From Haplosporangium gracile (Eukaryota > Mortierellomycota > Mortierellomycetes > Mortierellales > Mortierellaceae): DNA of 54,738 nucleotides. Location of the stretch: NCBI GenBank assembly GCA_015499985.1, contig JAAAUF010000178.1, positions 1-54,738 on the forward strand, read 5' to 3'. Position 1 is the stretch's first letter, and each line of letters opens with the position of its first letter. Shown here piece after piece: positions 10,683 through 21,699 of the stretch. Position numbers and translations under genes: made by a program. Under the pieces are notes generated by a model. The model made no database searches. It was not told the DNA's origin and saw only the letters and a program-made list of their open reading frames with translations.

Positions 10683-13550
10683 TGTTGCTTTTGTTATGTA
10701 CGGGTTAAGGAAGGGAGAGTAGAGTCAAGTCGAATAGAATTGTAAGTCTGTGTGAGGGGGATTTTAATGGGTTGAAGTGAAATGCAAGTAACGAAAAGGA
10801 AAGCTGATCGAATGAGTTGATGAGAAAGTGGAAGGAAGATGAGGGAAAAGAGGAAAAAGAGGAAAAAGAAAAAAAGACCGAAATAGAGGGGCCAACTTGG
10901 TGTTTTTGCTCCCTCCAGTTGGCCAAAGAGAGTTGATCCCCCGCGCTCCGTTCAGGTACGATCAGCAGAGTACTTCGTCTAAACAGGTGGGGCAAACAAA
11001 TAACTGTCCCACGGTCAATTTGCACACCGTGGGAGCTCTCTTTTTCTTGCTAATAATATCCTAGGGCTTAAGGGGACAAAAATCGTGCATATAGCATGTT
11101 ACAGGGAAATAGAGCGCGATTGTCCACATCGATGATATTACCATGAATGCCGACAGAGCACCATGTAGTTGACTTCTCTACTCGCAACGCCTTTTTTCAC
11201 TTTTGATTTAATGGAGTGGCCGACAGTCCGCTTGTGACAACATTAGTGGTTGGACCAACAAAAGAAAAGGCATCATTGTATTTCCTCATCTTTTTGCCCT
11301 TGAGGCAGAGCGGCCATGGGATTCTCAGGGATAGGCAAGGAGTCGGAGGAGGCGGAGACTTGGTCGCTGAAAAACGTATGACAGCCAGGCATCCTATGCG
11401 CTCCCCTCTCATTGCGTTTACCGATAACCGCCAACCGAGAAAGCGGTGCTGAAGTGTCGAAGGCGGGAACTCGATGGTAGGTAGGTGACAGCAAGGGCTG
11501 TTGTCCAACCATCACGTGCATTCTCGTCCAGCGATCGACAAAGAACGCTGTTGAGCACCGTCAGAGGTTAAGTTGGCGATAGACAAGGATCGATACAGCC
11601 TGTAGAAATTCTGCCTCCCCGTCTGTCCTTTCTGATGCAAGGTCGAGACTATGTACTCTGGTAAAAAAGGCGAATGTAGAGAAGGAGAGCTTGGTTGTGT
11701 GTGAGGTTGAGGGGGAGGACTGATTTTCATTCCTGGGTGATTAGCGTTGATCATTATGCTTACTAATCTCAGATAAACTGATCTCATCCATCATCGATCT
11801 CCTGGAGTAGTTTCTCGCCTTCGAATCCTTCTGCGTATCATGATCAGGGTTGCAGAGCCTGTTTTTGTTCTCGTATCTAACTACATGACTATCAAGGAAG
11901 TTATGTCTCTTGTCTTGGGTTATTCTTGGTCACAGCAGCATTTTGTCTACAAGGGCGAAGGGTCGATGCTCCATAGGCAGAGAACGATACAGGGTCTTGT
12001 GGCAGCTGTAGGGGTGTGTGGTGGGGAGATGGCGATGAGTTCAAATGTGAGTGCCAGTTCTTCCTCCTCGTAGAAGTTCTGCTGTCGACGGTACTCCTAT
12101 TGCCGGTCCTACTACTGAGTCTTGGTCCTTTCGCCACTGTTGATCGCATTGCTCTTTTACTTATGGAAGGAGCTCAGTTCGGACTTTATTCCCGTCATCT
12201 TCAGTGTTCTTGTCCTTATCTTTGATATAATGTGTTGGACAAGATTGCTGTTGGTGGTAGATTGTTGAAGGCGGTGAGGGTTTTGCGGGGAGCGTCAAGC
12301 GTTCCTCCTGTTCAAGTCGGAGGAGGCATTGCAAAAAGAGTCGATATGTCTTCTTAAGGCGAGGCTGGGTGCTGAGGCTCCTGTTATATCTGTGGTGGTG
12401 ATGATAACTTGCAACGATACTGAGACGTTGTCTATTGTCGTGACTAAAGGGGTCGACATATCTGCTTGAAGACTGCCACAATAACACGCTCTGTATGTCG
12501 TTCTTCATGGTAATTTCCCATGCAATGAGTTATTAATTTCCTTCTGTCATTTGCATGCGCGTTTTTTTTTCTTTTCGATTGGGTCTCCATTTCGTAATTC
12601 TTCAGTATAGCTAGTATATGAGGGTTATGGCTGGACTGACTTGTTTAATGTATTTACAAGTGTCTAAACAGGCTTTAGGAGATCGGATCTGAATGAGGAC
12701 GATATGTGTGTCAAGGATGCTAAGCATGATAATTTGAGCTTGAACACGCGCTACATATACAGCTGAATTGAACGCATCTCTAGTGGGTCCATGTAAATAA
12801 ATGTTATTTGTTAAACAGAAGAAGGTTGTCGTGGCACAATGGTTAATGAAAAGTATGAACAAGGAGAAGGGTACCCGCTTCTTGAAATGCAAATTTGTAT
12901 CTCGTTTCCTCATGCTTCGTAGGATATCATTTTTCTAAGCAATTATCCAGCAAGAGGACGCTCTAGATATTATTTCTGAACATAAAACATCTTGAATGAT
13001 CCTAATGACAACTAGGGTCAAGGTTGCTGCTTGTGCAGTCCTTGGTGCCAGGTGTACAGTGCATGTCCATGAATTAGACTGTCTTGTACATTTAAAGTGA
13101 CTGTGGGTCAGACCGAGAAGTCAGCCGCGGCTCGCTCGCGTTGTTTCTCCCCTCCCTTTTTGTGCGACCGACTCTTTTGGGTTAGAGTTTTTGCTTTTTG
13201 ATTTCCATCTCCGAGCCGCAAACCGCACGAGCCGAGGGGTGTATGTTGAAGGGAGGGAACCCGCAACCAACAAGCAACAACAACAATCAACAAACAGTCG
13301 TTTTAAGAAAGAAAGACAAGTTGTGAAAATAGTGAGCGAGTACGGTCCACGGGAGCGGCTGATCGGTGTGCCGTTGACATCGATTGGGTTGCGAACTGGT
13401 CGATGATTCTGCCACGAGGAGAGAGTGTAAGTTGTAGAGAGGTGGAGAACAGTAAGAACGGGCACCGTCTTTTTTATGGATGATTTGGAGAGAGAGATCA
13501 ATGTCTTCTTTAAGATGCAGGCATCCATTCCGGGCCATATATATCAGATA
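10683..13550. other. Gene-poor intergenic region, first part
   Basis: About 2.9 kb with no recognisable protein, tRNA or rRNA. Between 11200 and 12510 the minus strand has several overlapping open frames of 80-115 codons rich in Ser, Pro, His and Gln (12508-12161, 12149-11901, 11787-11512, 11521-11273). They do not match any family I recognise and I could not join them by convincing splice sites. 10780-10880 is purine-rich on the plus strand (C/T-rich on the minus strand), consistent with a 5' leader of the Rieske gene. Confidence 0.4.
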
Positions 13551-15310
13551 TGAGGTACATACATTCCCGGCTGGTTCCCGTTTACATTCACATACATCTC
13601 CATATGCTCTCAATCTGCCAATGGATATTTCTTACTGAGTTGAGTTTCGGTCAACTGTTTATAATAAACAACATCGCAATAACCGAAAGGCAAAGCCCAT
13701 TCATTCCCTCGTTTGCAGTGCTGGCAGATGGTCTCGTCCCTTTATTTCTTTTTCTTATCTTCTCTCTCTTTCTTTTTCCCTTCCCTTCCCTCCCCTCTCT
13801 CTCCCCCTCCCCTCCCTCTTCCCTCTCTTTCCCTTCTTCTTCTTCATTTCCTTTCGCTCTTTTTCTTTGTCTGGTGCCAACCGAACACCTGAACAACAAG
13901 AGAAAAAAAACAACAACAACATAAACATCAATTATTATTATTATTTTCTTTTTTTGGTTCACCATCACAACCTTCATTCTCTCCTACATTCAAACCATCG
14001 TTACCTCCATTCCTTCTTTCCCTCCACTATAACCTCACTTCCCTCGCCCTACCTACCTTCTTTCCTTCACTCATTCGCCATTACATCAGCACGCTCTCCT
14101 TACCTTCTCCTTTCTGTGTTCTCGCTTCAGCAACCCTCAATCGCTTCACACTCAATTTCACCCAGCACGGTTTTCATCGAGGTAACCACGCCTTACTCAA
14201 GATGAGACAAGTCATAGCCACAGAGGAAACACATAGTTTGCATGAACGAGTGGGTTACAGCAAACCAGCAATGCTTCTACCAGGACAACGACCACTATTA
14301 CAAAGGTTTTAGCGAACAGGCGGCTGAAGACATAAGAAAGACAAGCGCGAGCTGTGAGAGGAGGAGGGGCATTATCCCTGAACAGTTTGTTGGCCTGCTT
14401 GTGCGCCAATTGAGCCAAGCATGTGTCTACAAAAAAAAAGAGATATGGGGAAACGACAGAACTGTATGTAAGAGGGATTTTTTAGAATGAGAGCAGCAGC
14501 AGTAAGAGGAAACAAACCCCATATGAAAGACCAAAAAGTCAACTGTGTGAAAGAAGTATTGTTGATGTTTGCTTGTCGGGGTTGACAGCTGTCAAGACCG
14601 AATCGAGGGACTAATGTGTTGTGTTGTGCGTGTGTGCTGTATGTAGTAATCGGGAAGGTGGTCATGGCGTATGGCAGTAGGGCGGAGACACGAGCACGAG
14701 GCGAGAAGAAGGAAAGATGGTTATAATTATTTCTCATATCGGTCTCTTGAACCAGCTATCCGAGGAGCCCGACGGATTCCTTTGCGGCAAAAACGAAGGA
14801 AAGTAGCCCGGACACTTACTATTCTCTTTCTTTCTCTTTCTTTTCTCTTTCTCTTCAACTCTTTTATCCTCTTCTGTCTTTTCTCTTCTCTCTTCTCTAT
14901 TACTTCACGTACTATCTACTCCTTCCTACACACTTTATCCCTCCACATCCAACACAACACAACACAACACAACACAACCCCTGCCTGTCCAACTTTGTTG
15001 TCGCACAACTCCTTCAATTGACATAAATAGCATATCAAGGACGCACAGGCAATAACATCCTCGGACCGACCCTCGCTTCATACAGACAATGCGTCTTGGC
15101 ATGCCAACAAACATTCTCCTCTAGGCTGCAACTACTACCTCGATAACAACCACAAAAGGACATCCATTCACCAAGCGAAGCATTTTCCTCAACCGACTCT
15201 CCCCTATCCTCCTCTCAGCCAATCTCCTCCTCTTCTATTTCTTTCTTTCTTCTCCCATCACTTTTCCTCGCCTCATCGCCCTTCTCTCTCATACACATAC
15301 GCCTCTGAAG
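13551..15310 (+). promoter_or_regulatory. C/T-rich upstream leader region of the SANT-domain gene
   Basis: No coding sequence is convincing here. Three pyrimidine-rich blocks lie on the coding strand of the downstream gene, at about 13735-13870, 14820-14905 and 15200-15300. The first is followed by an A/C-rich stretch, the pattern seen before other starts in this window. A possible 5'UTR intron runs from a donor at about 14181 (CGAG/GTAACC) to an acceptor at about 15124 (CTCTAG). A 35-codon upstream open frame starts at 14202. Transcript data are needed to place the real start. Confidence 0.35.
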
Positions 15311-17980
15311 ATGGACCCGCATTCCATCAAGAGGCCGCGGATCATGCCTCCAGAAGCAAGATCCCTGCAGATCCCTGCCAACCTCTCGCTTCCTCAGCAA
15401 CACCCCACTACCCTCAAGAACAACCCTGCACCTCTTCACCAAGTACCTGACCTGGCGTTCGCCCCACGGTCAGGAGTCAACACTTCAACTGTTGGCCTAA
15501 ATGCGTCTTCGACAATGATGCCCAATTTTATGTCGGGATCGTCCAACCGCTCACTCCTCAATGCCCCTGAATATCAGGGCGGCCCTACTCGTCGCAACTC
15601 TTATTCCAACCGCCACGCCAAAGATACGCTCTTCCACAAGGATACACATCATTACCCCGGTATCTCTAAACAACAGCAGATCCAACTTGAGCGCCAGAAA
15701 AAGTTTCAACAGCACGCACAGCTACAGCAAGCCCACCAAGAGTTTCATCGCCAACGAGAGCTCTATCAAATGCAACAGCAGCAACAGCAACAGCAATTGC
15801 TTCAGCAGCGCTTGCCCACAGCCCCAGCTGCTCCAGTATCATCACAGCCTCAAGGATCGTCGCAGCCCTCCCGGACACCACATGCCCAGCACCACCACCA
15901 TCACCACCATCACCACCATTTTCATGTCCACCCTCTCATGGCCAACTCTACAAACATCCAGCAGCTCAGCCTTGCTATCCCGTCATCAGCACACAGTCAG
16001 CGAGCCATTGCTTCTATCCCGACCTCTTCATCATCATCCCCTTCATACCCAGGCGCTCCGTCATCGACCGCTTCACATCAATCTTCAAACACTTCCGTGG
16101 CTTCTTCAGGCACTGCCTCAAGCTCGCCAAGGATGTCATCGTCAAATCTTCATCATCATCATCACCACCACACGAGCCTCCACCAACATCTTCCTCCTCA
16201 ACGGCCGAATCAGTTCAGTGAGTGGACCAATGTCAAGGAGAAGGAGCGGGCGCGCTTACTGTCTAACATGGCTCGTGTTCGCGAAACCCAGCCGCCTTTA
16301 CCTTCTGCCGAAGCCGCCAAAGAGAACTTGAAACGACTCTCCCAGCGCCTGCATCAAAGGCGCACTCGTGCTCGCGAGACCATTCTCTATGATCTTCATC
16401 AAGGCGTCAAGACGGTAGAGGCACAAGTTCATAAGCAGGTCGACATGGTCCTCAGTCGGCTGAAAGATGCTCCAGGATCCAAATATGCGTTTGCATTGAC
16501 CCATACATTCCTCACACAAATCCCACAAGCACTATCGAACACTATCCTCCCCTCAGCCATCTCAGCGGTCGCAGATACGGTTGCCGGCAGGACCACCAAC
16601 TCTTTGACGACATTGCGAGGTCGCGCAGGATTGGATGAGTTTGATGAGGACGACGAGGATGAGGATGACGAGGATGATCTGGACGACCTAGATGATATTG
16701 AGGAGCTGAGTCACCAGCAACAGCTAGCCTTGCTCAGATCGCATCAGCTGCAGGACTCAGGCGTCTCCCAGCAGCTCTCGAGCGAGTTTGGCACCATCGC
16801 CTTGGCGTCTTCTTCGTCCTCTTCTACGTCGTGCTCTGGATCCTGCAGTTCTGGATCTTCATCGGCAACTGAAGCCTCTGCAACCTCGGGCATTCATCAT
16901 CATTCTGGTGATGAGAGTGTGAGCGAGTGTTACGGCGAAGGAACCAAGTCGTCTGCGCCTGTCTCCATCTCGAGGGAAGGAGCTTCAGAGTTCCTGTCTG
17001 CATCGACACACCACAACTACTCCATTGCTGCCTCGCAAGTTTTGAACGCAGCCTTGCCGTCATTTATTCCCTCCATGGTTGCTCCCATCGTCTGCGTGTT
17101 CTCGTATCCTTCACCACCTGCAACCAAGCCCAACACGCCGCAACAGTCTACGCCTTCGTCACCCAGTCTCCTCAACTTGACCAAAGACAACCACAATGTT
17201 GCTTCCGGAGCAGGGGCACGTTCTTTGAAAGAAACTGGAACATTATCCTCGGAACTAGAGGACACCGCCATCAAACAGGAGCCCGCGGATGAGAATATGC
17301 CCTTTCAGCAAGAGATTAATATCGACTCGGGCATTGTTGTCGTGAACTCAAACGCTTGGACATCCGCTGAGCGCGAGGCCCTCTTCTTGGCAGCCACACG
17401 TTTCCGTCTCCATGGTCAATGGCCCAAGATTCGTCAGATGATGGGTTTGCACCGGACAGACAAGGAAATCGAGGACGAGTACCAGCGCCTGTACGGAGAA
17501 GACGACGAGGAGATGCAGAGTGGCGACGACGCCGATGAGGATCTTGTGCCCATCAAGCAGGAGCCTGGCGTTGAGGATGATGGCGATGCAGATGATGAGG
17601 CCGAACCAGCCGTGTTTATGAAATTCGGAGGCCAACGTCGCGCTACAACCCCGCGCCAGCAGTCATACTCGCCTGCCGCCCAACAGCAACAGGACCATCA
17701 GTTTACCATTACCTCTGGAGGATCTGTGCTTTTGGATATCCGGCCCCTGCCGACCGTCCCAACAGTGACTACCACCACCAGCTCGACTCGACCCAGTCAC
17801 CGTCACGCCTACGCTCACGGTCACCATGCACGATCTGACCGTAACGGTCACGGACATAGCCACCACCGCCACCCCGACCGACTCTTGAAGTCTCTCAACG
17901 AGAAGCCTCTGCGGATTATCAGGAAGGAGGTGATGATCGACAAACGTTTTGCTCTCGAGGACATCCCTTTGCGCATTTAG
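15311..17980 (+). CDS. Gln/His/Ser-rich protein with a Myb/SANT-like domain
   Basis: Single-exon gene, 889 residues. About residues 681-735 form a Myb/SANT-like three-helix module: NAWTSAEREALFLAATRFRL, then HGQWPKIRQMM and TDKEIEDEYQRLYG, with the spaced Trp and hydrophobic residues of that fold. The rest is low complexity. There are poly-Gln runs near residues 155-165, a 10-residue His run near residue 197 and a second His run near residue 280. An acidic Asp/Glu block lies at about 440-465. Two IKQEP motifs resembling SUMO-acceptor sites flank the SANT module. The family role of SANT modules is chromatin or DNA binding, so a nuclear regulator is likely, but I recognise no named orthologue. 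A poly-A hexamer is at 18176-18181. Confidence 0.75.
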   Translation: MDPHSIKRPRIMPPEARSLQIPANLSLPQQHPTTLKNNPAPLHQVPDLAFAPRSGVNTSTVGLNASSTMMPNFMSGSSNRSLLNAPEYQGGPTRRNSYSNRHAKDTLFHKDTHHYPGISKQQQIQLERQKKFQQHAQLQQAHQEFHRQRELYQMQQQQQQQQLLQQRLPTAPAAPVSSQPQGSSQPSRTPHAQHHHHHHHHHHFHVHPLMANSTNIQQLSLAIPSSAHSQRAIASIPTSSSSSPSYPGAPSSTASHQSSNTSVASSGTASSSPRMSSSNLHHHHHHHTSLHQHLPPQRPNQFSEWTNVKEKERARLLSNMARVRETQPPLPSAEAAKENLKRLSQRLHQRRTRARETILYDLHQGVKTVEAQVHKQVDMVLSRLKDAPGSKYAFALTHTFLTQIPQALSNTILPSAISAVADTVAGRTTNSLTTLRGRAGLDEFDEDDEDEDDEDDLDDLDDIEELSHQQQLALLRSHQLQDSGVSQQLSSEFGTIALASSSSSSTSCSGSCSSGSSSATEASATSGIHHHSGDESVSECYGEGTKSSAPVSISREGASEFLSASTHHNYSIAASQVLNAALPSFIPSMVAPIVCVFSYPSPPATKPNTPQQSTPSSPSLLNLTKDNHNVASGAGARSLKETGTLSSELEDTAIKQEPADENMPFQQEINIDSGIVVVNSNAWTSAEREALFLAATRFRLHGQWPKIRQMMGLHRTDKEIEDEYQRLYGEDDEEMQSGDDADEDLVPIKQEPGVEDDGDADDEAEPAVFMKFGGQRRATTPRQQSYSPAAQQQQDHQFTITSGGSVLLDIRPLPTVPTVTTTTSSTRPSHRHAYAHGHHARSDRNGHGHSHHRHPDRLLKSLNEKPLRIIRKEVMIDKRFALEDIPLRI

Positions 17981-18303
17981 ACTCTGCTTGTTCTTTGTTC
18001 TTGATTGTTGTTTTCTTTCCTTGTTACATCAAAACGAATTCCACCAAGTTTCAATTACAACACTTGGATTGTACTTTTACTCCCACCCCGCTCTCTCCTC
18101 TTAAAGCATCATCTATTCTTTTCTTTTCTGTTCTTGTATTTTGCCTATAATGTTCTCACGATAAAGAAACGCGTTAATAAAACCTCATCGTCCTCTTTAA
18201 AAACAAACTCACAGTGTCGAATTATAGTTTACGCGGAAAAAAAAAAAAAACTAAGCACCTCAATGTTTCCTTGTTGAATTACGAAGAAATACTTATATTT
18301 ATT
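17981..18303. other. Convergent 3' intergenic region
   Basis: About 320 bases between the stop of the SANT gene and the stop of the ELM1-like gene on the other strand. It contains AATAAA at 18176-18181 for the plus-strand gene, and TTTATT at 18298-18303, which reads AATAAA for the minus-strand gene and abuts its stop codon. A 13-base A run is near 18238. Nothing else was seen. Confidence 0.5.
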
Positions 18304-20488
18304 TTAGCACGTCGCGTCAGCAACATGGGCAGGAACGCGTTTACCAGCCAAGCGACACTCTCTCAAAACGACCAACCTTTCCGCAAGTCTCTTGGTCTCT
18401 TCTGGACCCTTGCCCTCTAAAGTGTTTTTCCATGGCGGATGGTCGCCCGGATAACTCAGAGGGTCAGCTGTATCATTTACTTGCGATTTGTTCTTGATAG
18501 CTTCGGTACGGCCGGTGGAGGAGGTAGGAGGGAGGATGGGGATGCGGCCGGGTCGGAAGGCTCGGGTCATGTTGAGGTCTGTGTGGTATCGATGGAAGAC
18601 CTTGAGCTTCCCACGGGCCAACTCGCCTCCTAGGATGTAGACAGGTTTGCTGTTTATGATTTTTGTCGTGGGAAAGTGGAAGTCTTGTCAGTTTAAGGTG
18701 TTTGTTGACTGTCGGTTGTTCAAAAGTGCGACTATTTTTCAATTTAGATTAGTTCCCCGTTAAAGTATGAATATCGCTCCAAAGGCCTCCCTATTACAAA
18801 TGTTTTTGTTGCAACTCACCCAGTTGCAAGAGCGTCGTTGGTCATAGCGAAAGAATCCGCAGTGACGACAATTTTGTCCGCCAGTGCTAACATGGCCTCA
18901 TATGGATTACGCTCATTCATAAAGCCCATCAAGCCTTTAGGTCCTGGAACATTCGACCACGCGACCTGTTCTGAAGTAGCCGAATCCTGAGATGATGGCA
19001 GTGGTGCCATGGGATCGTAGACAAAAATCTTGTCGTCATCCTGAACTTCTTTCTGCCATTTAGCAATCGCCTGCTTAGTGTTGTTAGCGGTCCGTTGCGA
19101 GAAGGTGATCATGACACGACAGTTCTGGACATCGACCAGACGAGTGAGGCGGTGGACCATTCTATCCGTGTGATGGGAGCAGTCCTCATTGGGACCGCCA
19201 ACCAAAACTGCCACGATCGCGTCCGCCGGCTTTGAAGACGAAGATGACAAGGAAGAGGTGTTGTTACGGAAGAATGATTTGGGGATGAGGTTGTTGTCTA
19301 GTGCTCTTGTCTTTGCAAGCTGTAACGATTTTGGGGTGATCGAGTTGAGTGTCGAGCTGATTCTGAAGTAATTCTTTTGGTCCTTCATTAATCCCAATGC
19401 AGCTATCCATTGTGGTTCGGTTAGTTAAAAGTGATCGAGTTAGTGTGTAGGGTGGTTTTTTCATTGCTAAAAATATCCAGTCTACGTTTCAAAAATGTCA
19501 TTATTCTTACCAAGTTGAACGACGATTTCATGTCGTTGGAGAAATACTTGGTCGAAGTGGATAAATGGCAGCGTCGGGAAATGGATGTACGCTAACCGTG
19601 ACAATCGAAAAAAACACCCCCGAGAAATACACGATTAGTTTCCGAGTTTCTATAAGGACGACAATGGTGGTTTATACGTCTTCCAGTCACTTACAAGAAA
19701 AGGACGCTTTCCCGCTCATCCTGGAGACTTGAAGAACTCCAGGTATCGCCTTTGCACCAGCACCGATGACAAAACTTGGATACGGCGCCGCCAATGAGTC
19801 GCCCGTCAAGAACCATGGTAGCCTGTCCGCTATCATTGTCATATCGGTAAGAACAAGATGGTGTCAGTATTGATATTACAAAGTCCAATTGTTTCGAGAT
19901 GGAACAATTGATATCCTGGCGACATACTCTGTTTCCTGTTGACGACGTGATGATAGTCCATGATCAGCTTCTTGAAAGGAATCGGGAGCCACTGAAGCCC
20001 TATTTGTTGAATAACTAAGTGTGAGAATTTGGTTTCAACGGGAGTAGAAATGACACAATCTACACTGGTTTGTCCTGTTCATTCATTCAAGGTAGGGCGT
20101 AGTATGTACCTTGGCGCCATTGGACACGCTTGATTTGCCAGGGGAGTGAGAGACCCTTGGCCAGGTTAACGGCCTCTTTGTCAGCACTGACAGACCCATC
20201 GGAAATAATCCACGTCGATGCACTTGTAGGTTGGTATGCAATCCTAGGCGCCATTCTCATCTTCCCGGCGGTCTTTTCGTGTCTAGTGCCTCCTCCTCTT
20301 GCCGCTGTAGCATAGTGTGCCTTAAACAACTGTTGTTGCTGTTGTTGAAGAGAAAAAATGTGTGTCCTTGGGATGGAGGTGAGGACGGTTGACCACTGTT
20401 TGATCCCGTAACCGTGGCGGTAGTTGATGTTGTAGGCTGCTCTCCTTAGTGCGGTGATTCTGATGGCGGTGTGAGCTATGCTCTCCAT
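18304..20488 (-). CDS. ELM1-family protein (mitochondrial fission ELM1-like, DUF1022)
   Basis: Six exons, 20488-20110, 19999-19928, 19829-19695, 19591-19511, 19402-18820 and 18649-18304, give 531 residues with every phase consistent. The first 60 residues are basic and rich in Ala, Thr and Ile, followed by a Gln run, and look like a mitochondrial presequence. Family signatures follow in order: TWIISDGSVSADKEAVNLAK, PIPFKKLIMDYHHVVNR, PSFVIGAGAKAIPGVLQVSR, then AVLVGGPNEDCSHHTDRMV and DKIVVTADSFAMTNDALATG. The last exon carries GKPVYILGGELARGKLKVFH. This layout matches Pfam Mito_fiss_Elm1, a glycosyltransferase-B-like fold known from plant ELM1 (mitochondrial fission factor) and many alphaproteobacteria. 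Plant ELM1 acts on the outer surface, so the apparent presequence here is worth noting. Biochemical activity is unknown. Confidence 0.88.
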
Positions 20489-20785
20489 GTCAGCAATTTC
20501 ATTTGTTGATCAGAAATAAGAAGCACCAAAGGTGAGTCCGGACGTTTCTTTTGCGTGTTCCTCGTTTTCCCCTGCCTCTGAGAGAAGTGACCAGCGATGG
20601 CCGTCACATATCTGCGCCCTTTGATTGGCTGTTAGGCTCAGCGTCCTGTTCCCATGGTTCTAGCCTTATTTGGCTTGCATTCTTATACTCAAGGCCCCCC
20701 CATACACTTTTATTCATTCTCTTTTCAACTCTTCTCTTTCCCCATCCTTCTCTTCATCAACAACACTCCCCCCTACAATATAGCT
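20489..20785. promoter_or_regulatory. Bidirectional promoter with an inverted CCAAT box
   Basis: 297 bases between divergent start codons (ELM1-like gene to the left, pyroglutamyl peptidase to the right). GATTGGCT near 20624 reads AGCCAATC on the minus strand, a CCAAT-box match. A C/T-rich stretch (about 20700-20760) runs up to the plus-strand start. Confidence 0.45.
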
Positions 20786-21699
20786 ATGGCCCCTATCACA
20801 AAAGTCAACAACAAAGTCAAGGTTATCCTCACCGGATTCCAGGTACCAAACCACACTTTATCCTTTTCCGTCCTGTACAACTTCAATTGATACTTTACTT
20901 TAATAACGCAAAAGCACTTTCACTTTTACTTATCCACGCCTACTCGTTTTATTTTTAGCCTTTTGGACACCATTTGACGAACCCTTCGTGGCTTTCGGTC
21001 CAGCCTCTCCACAACACCCTCCTGGACTTGCCTGAAGTTCCTTTTGCCAAGCAGGACCCCAAGCACCACAAGGCCACCCAAGCCTATCTCGTCTGCCAGG
21101 AGCTCCCTGTCGAATACCAAAAGGTGCCTAACCTGGTTCCTGAATTACATGTCACCCACGGCAGAATCATCACCAAGGACAGCCAAGTTATTGAGGTCGA
21201 GGTCGATGAGTCCAAGCAGGAAGAGGAGAAGGGAAAGGAGAAGGAGGAGTACTTGAAGACGTATTACATTCACGTTGGCGTTGGCCGCGATGGACACACT
21301 GCCATTGAGACTCAGGCACATCGCACTGGTTACGGCGGACTTGACAATGCCAAATGGACTCCTCCCAACAAGGACGAGCCTCCAGTTGTGAAGGAGGAGT
21401 GGACTGCAGACCCTGATTTGTTGACGACCACGGTCGACACTGCGGCGTTGGCAGAGTACCTGAAGACGGAGAAGGGATGGATCTGCCAGCAGAGTTTGGA
21501 TGCGGGGCATTACTTGTGCGAGTACACGTTTTATTTGAGCATGGCTGAGCGTCAGAGACGAATTGCTGCTGGGGAGGAGGGAGAGGGCGAGAGGACCTGT
21601 CTGTTTGTGCATTTGCCCTCTGTTGGCAACCCGTACACGCTTGAGGAACTCCAGCGTTTTGTCAAGGACATGATCGTCGGCGTTGTAACTCAGTACTAG
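20786..21699 (+). CDS. Pyroglutamyl-peptidase I (C15 cysteine peptidase)
   Basis: Two exons, 20786-20842 and 20959-21699, give 265 residues. The enzyme removes N-terminal pyroglutamate from peptides in the cytosol. The N-terminus has the family opening KVILTGFQPFGHHLTNPSW, which is completed only by splicing the 116-bp intron. The nucleophile is C206 in DAGHYLCEYTFYLS and the catalytic His is H237 in LFVHLPSVG. The Glu of the triad is probably E136 in HTAIETQAHR, less certain. It is longer than bacterial enzymes (about 215 residues). The extra length includes a Lys/Glu-rich charged insert near residues 95-112. It is divergent from the ELM1-like gene. AATAAA at 21710-21715 is 11 bases after the stop. 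Confidence 0.9.

Noticed and set aside
11815..11830. TTCGAATCC as a possible tRNA B box
   Set aside because: No A box or pairing stems at the right distance.
13735..13870. CRISPR-like or tandem-repeat array
   Set aside because: It is an irregular C/T tract without repeating units or spacers; CRISPR is not expected in a nuclear fungal genome.
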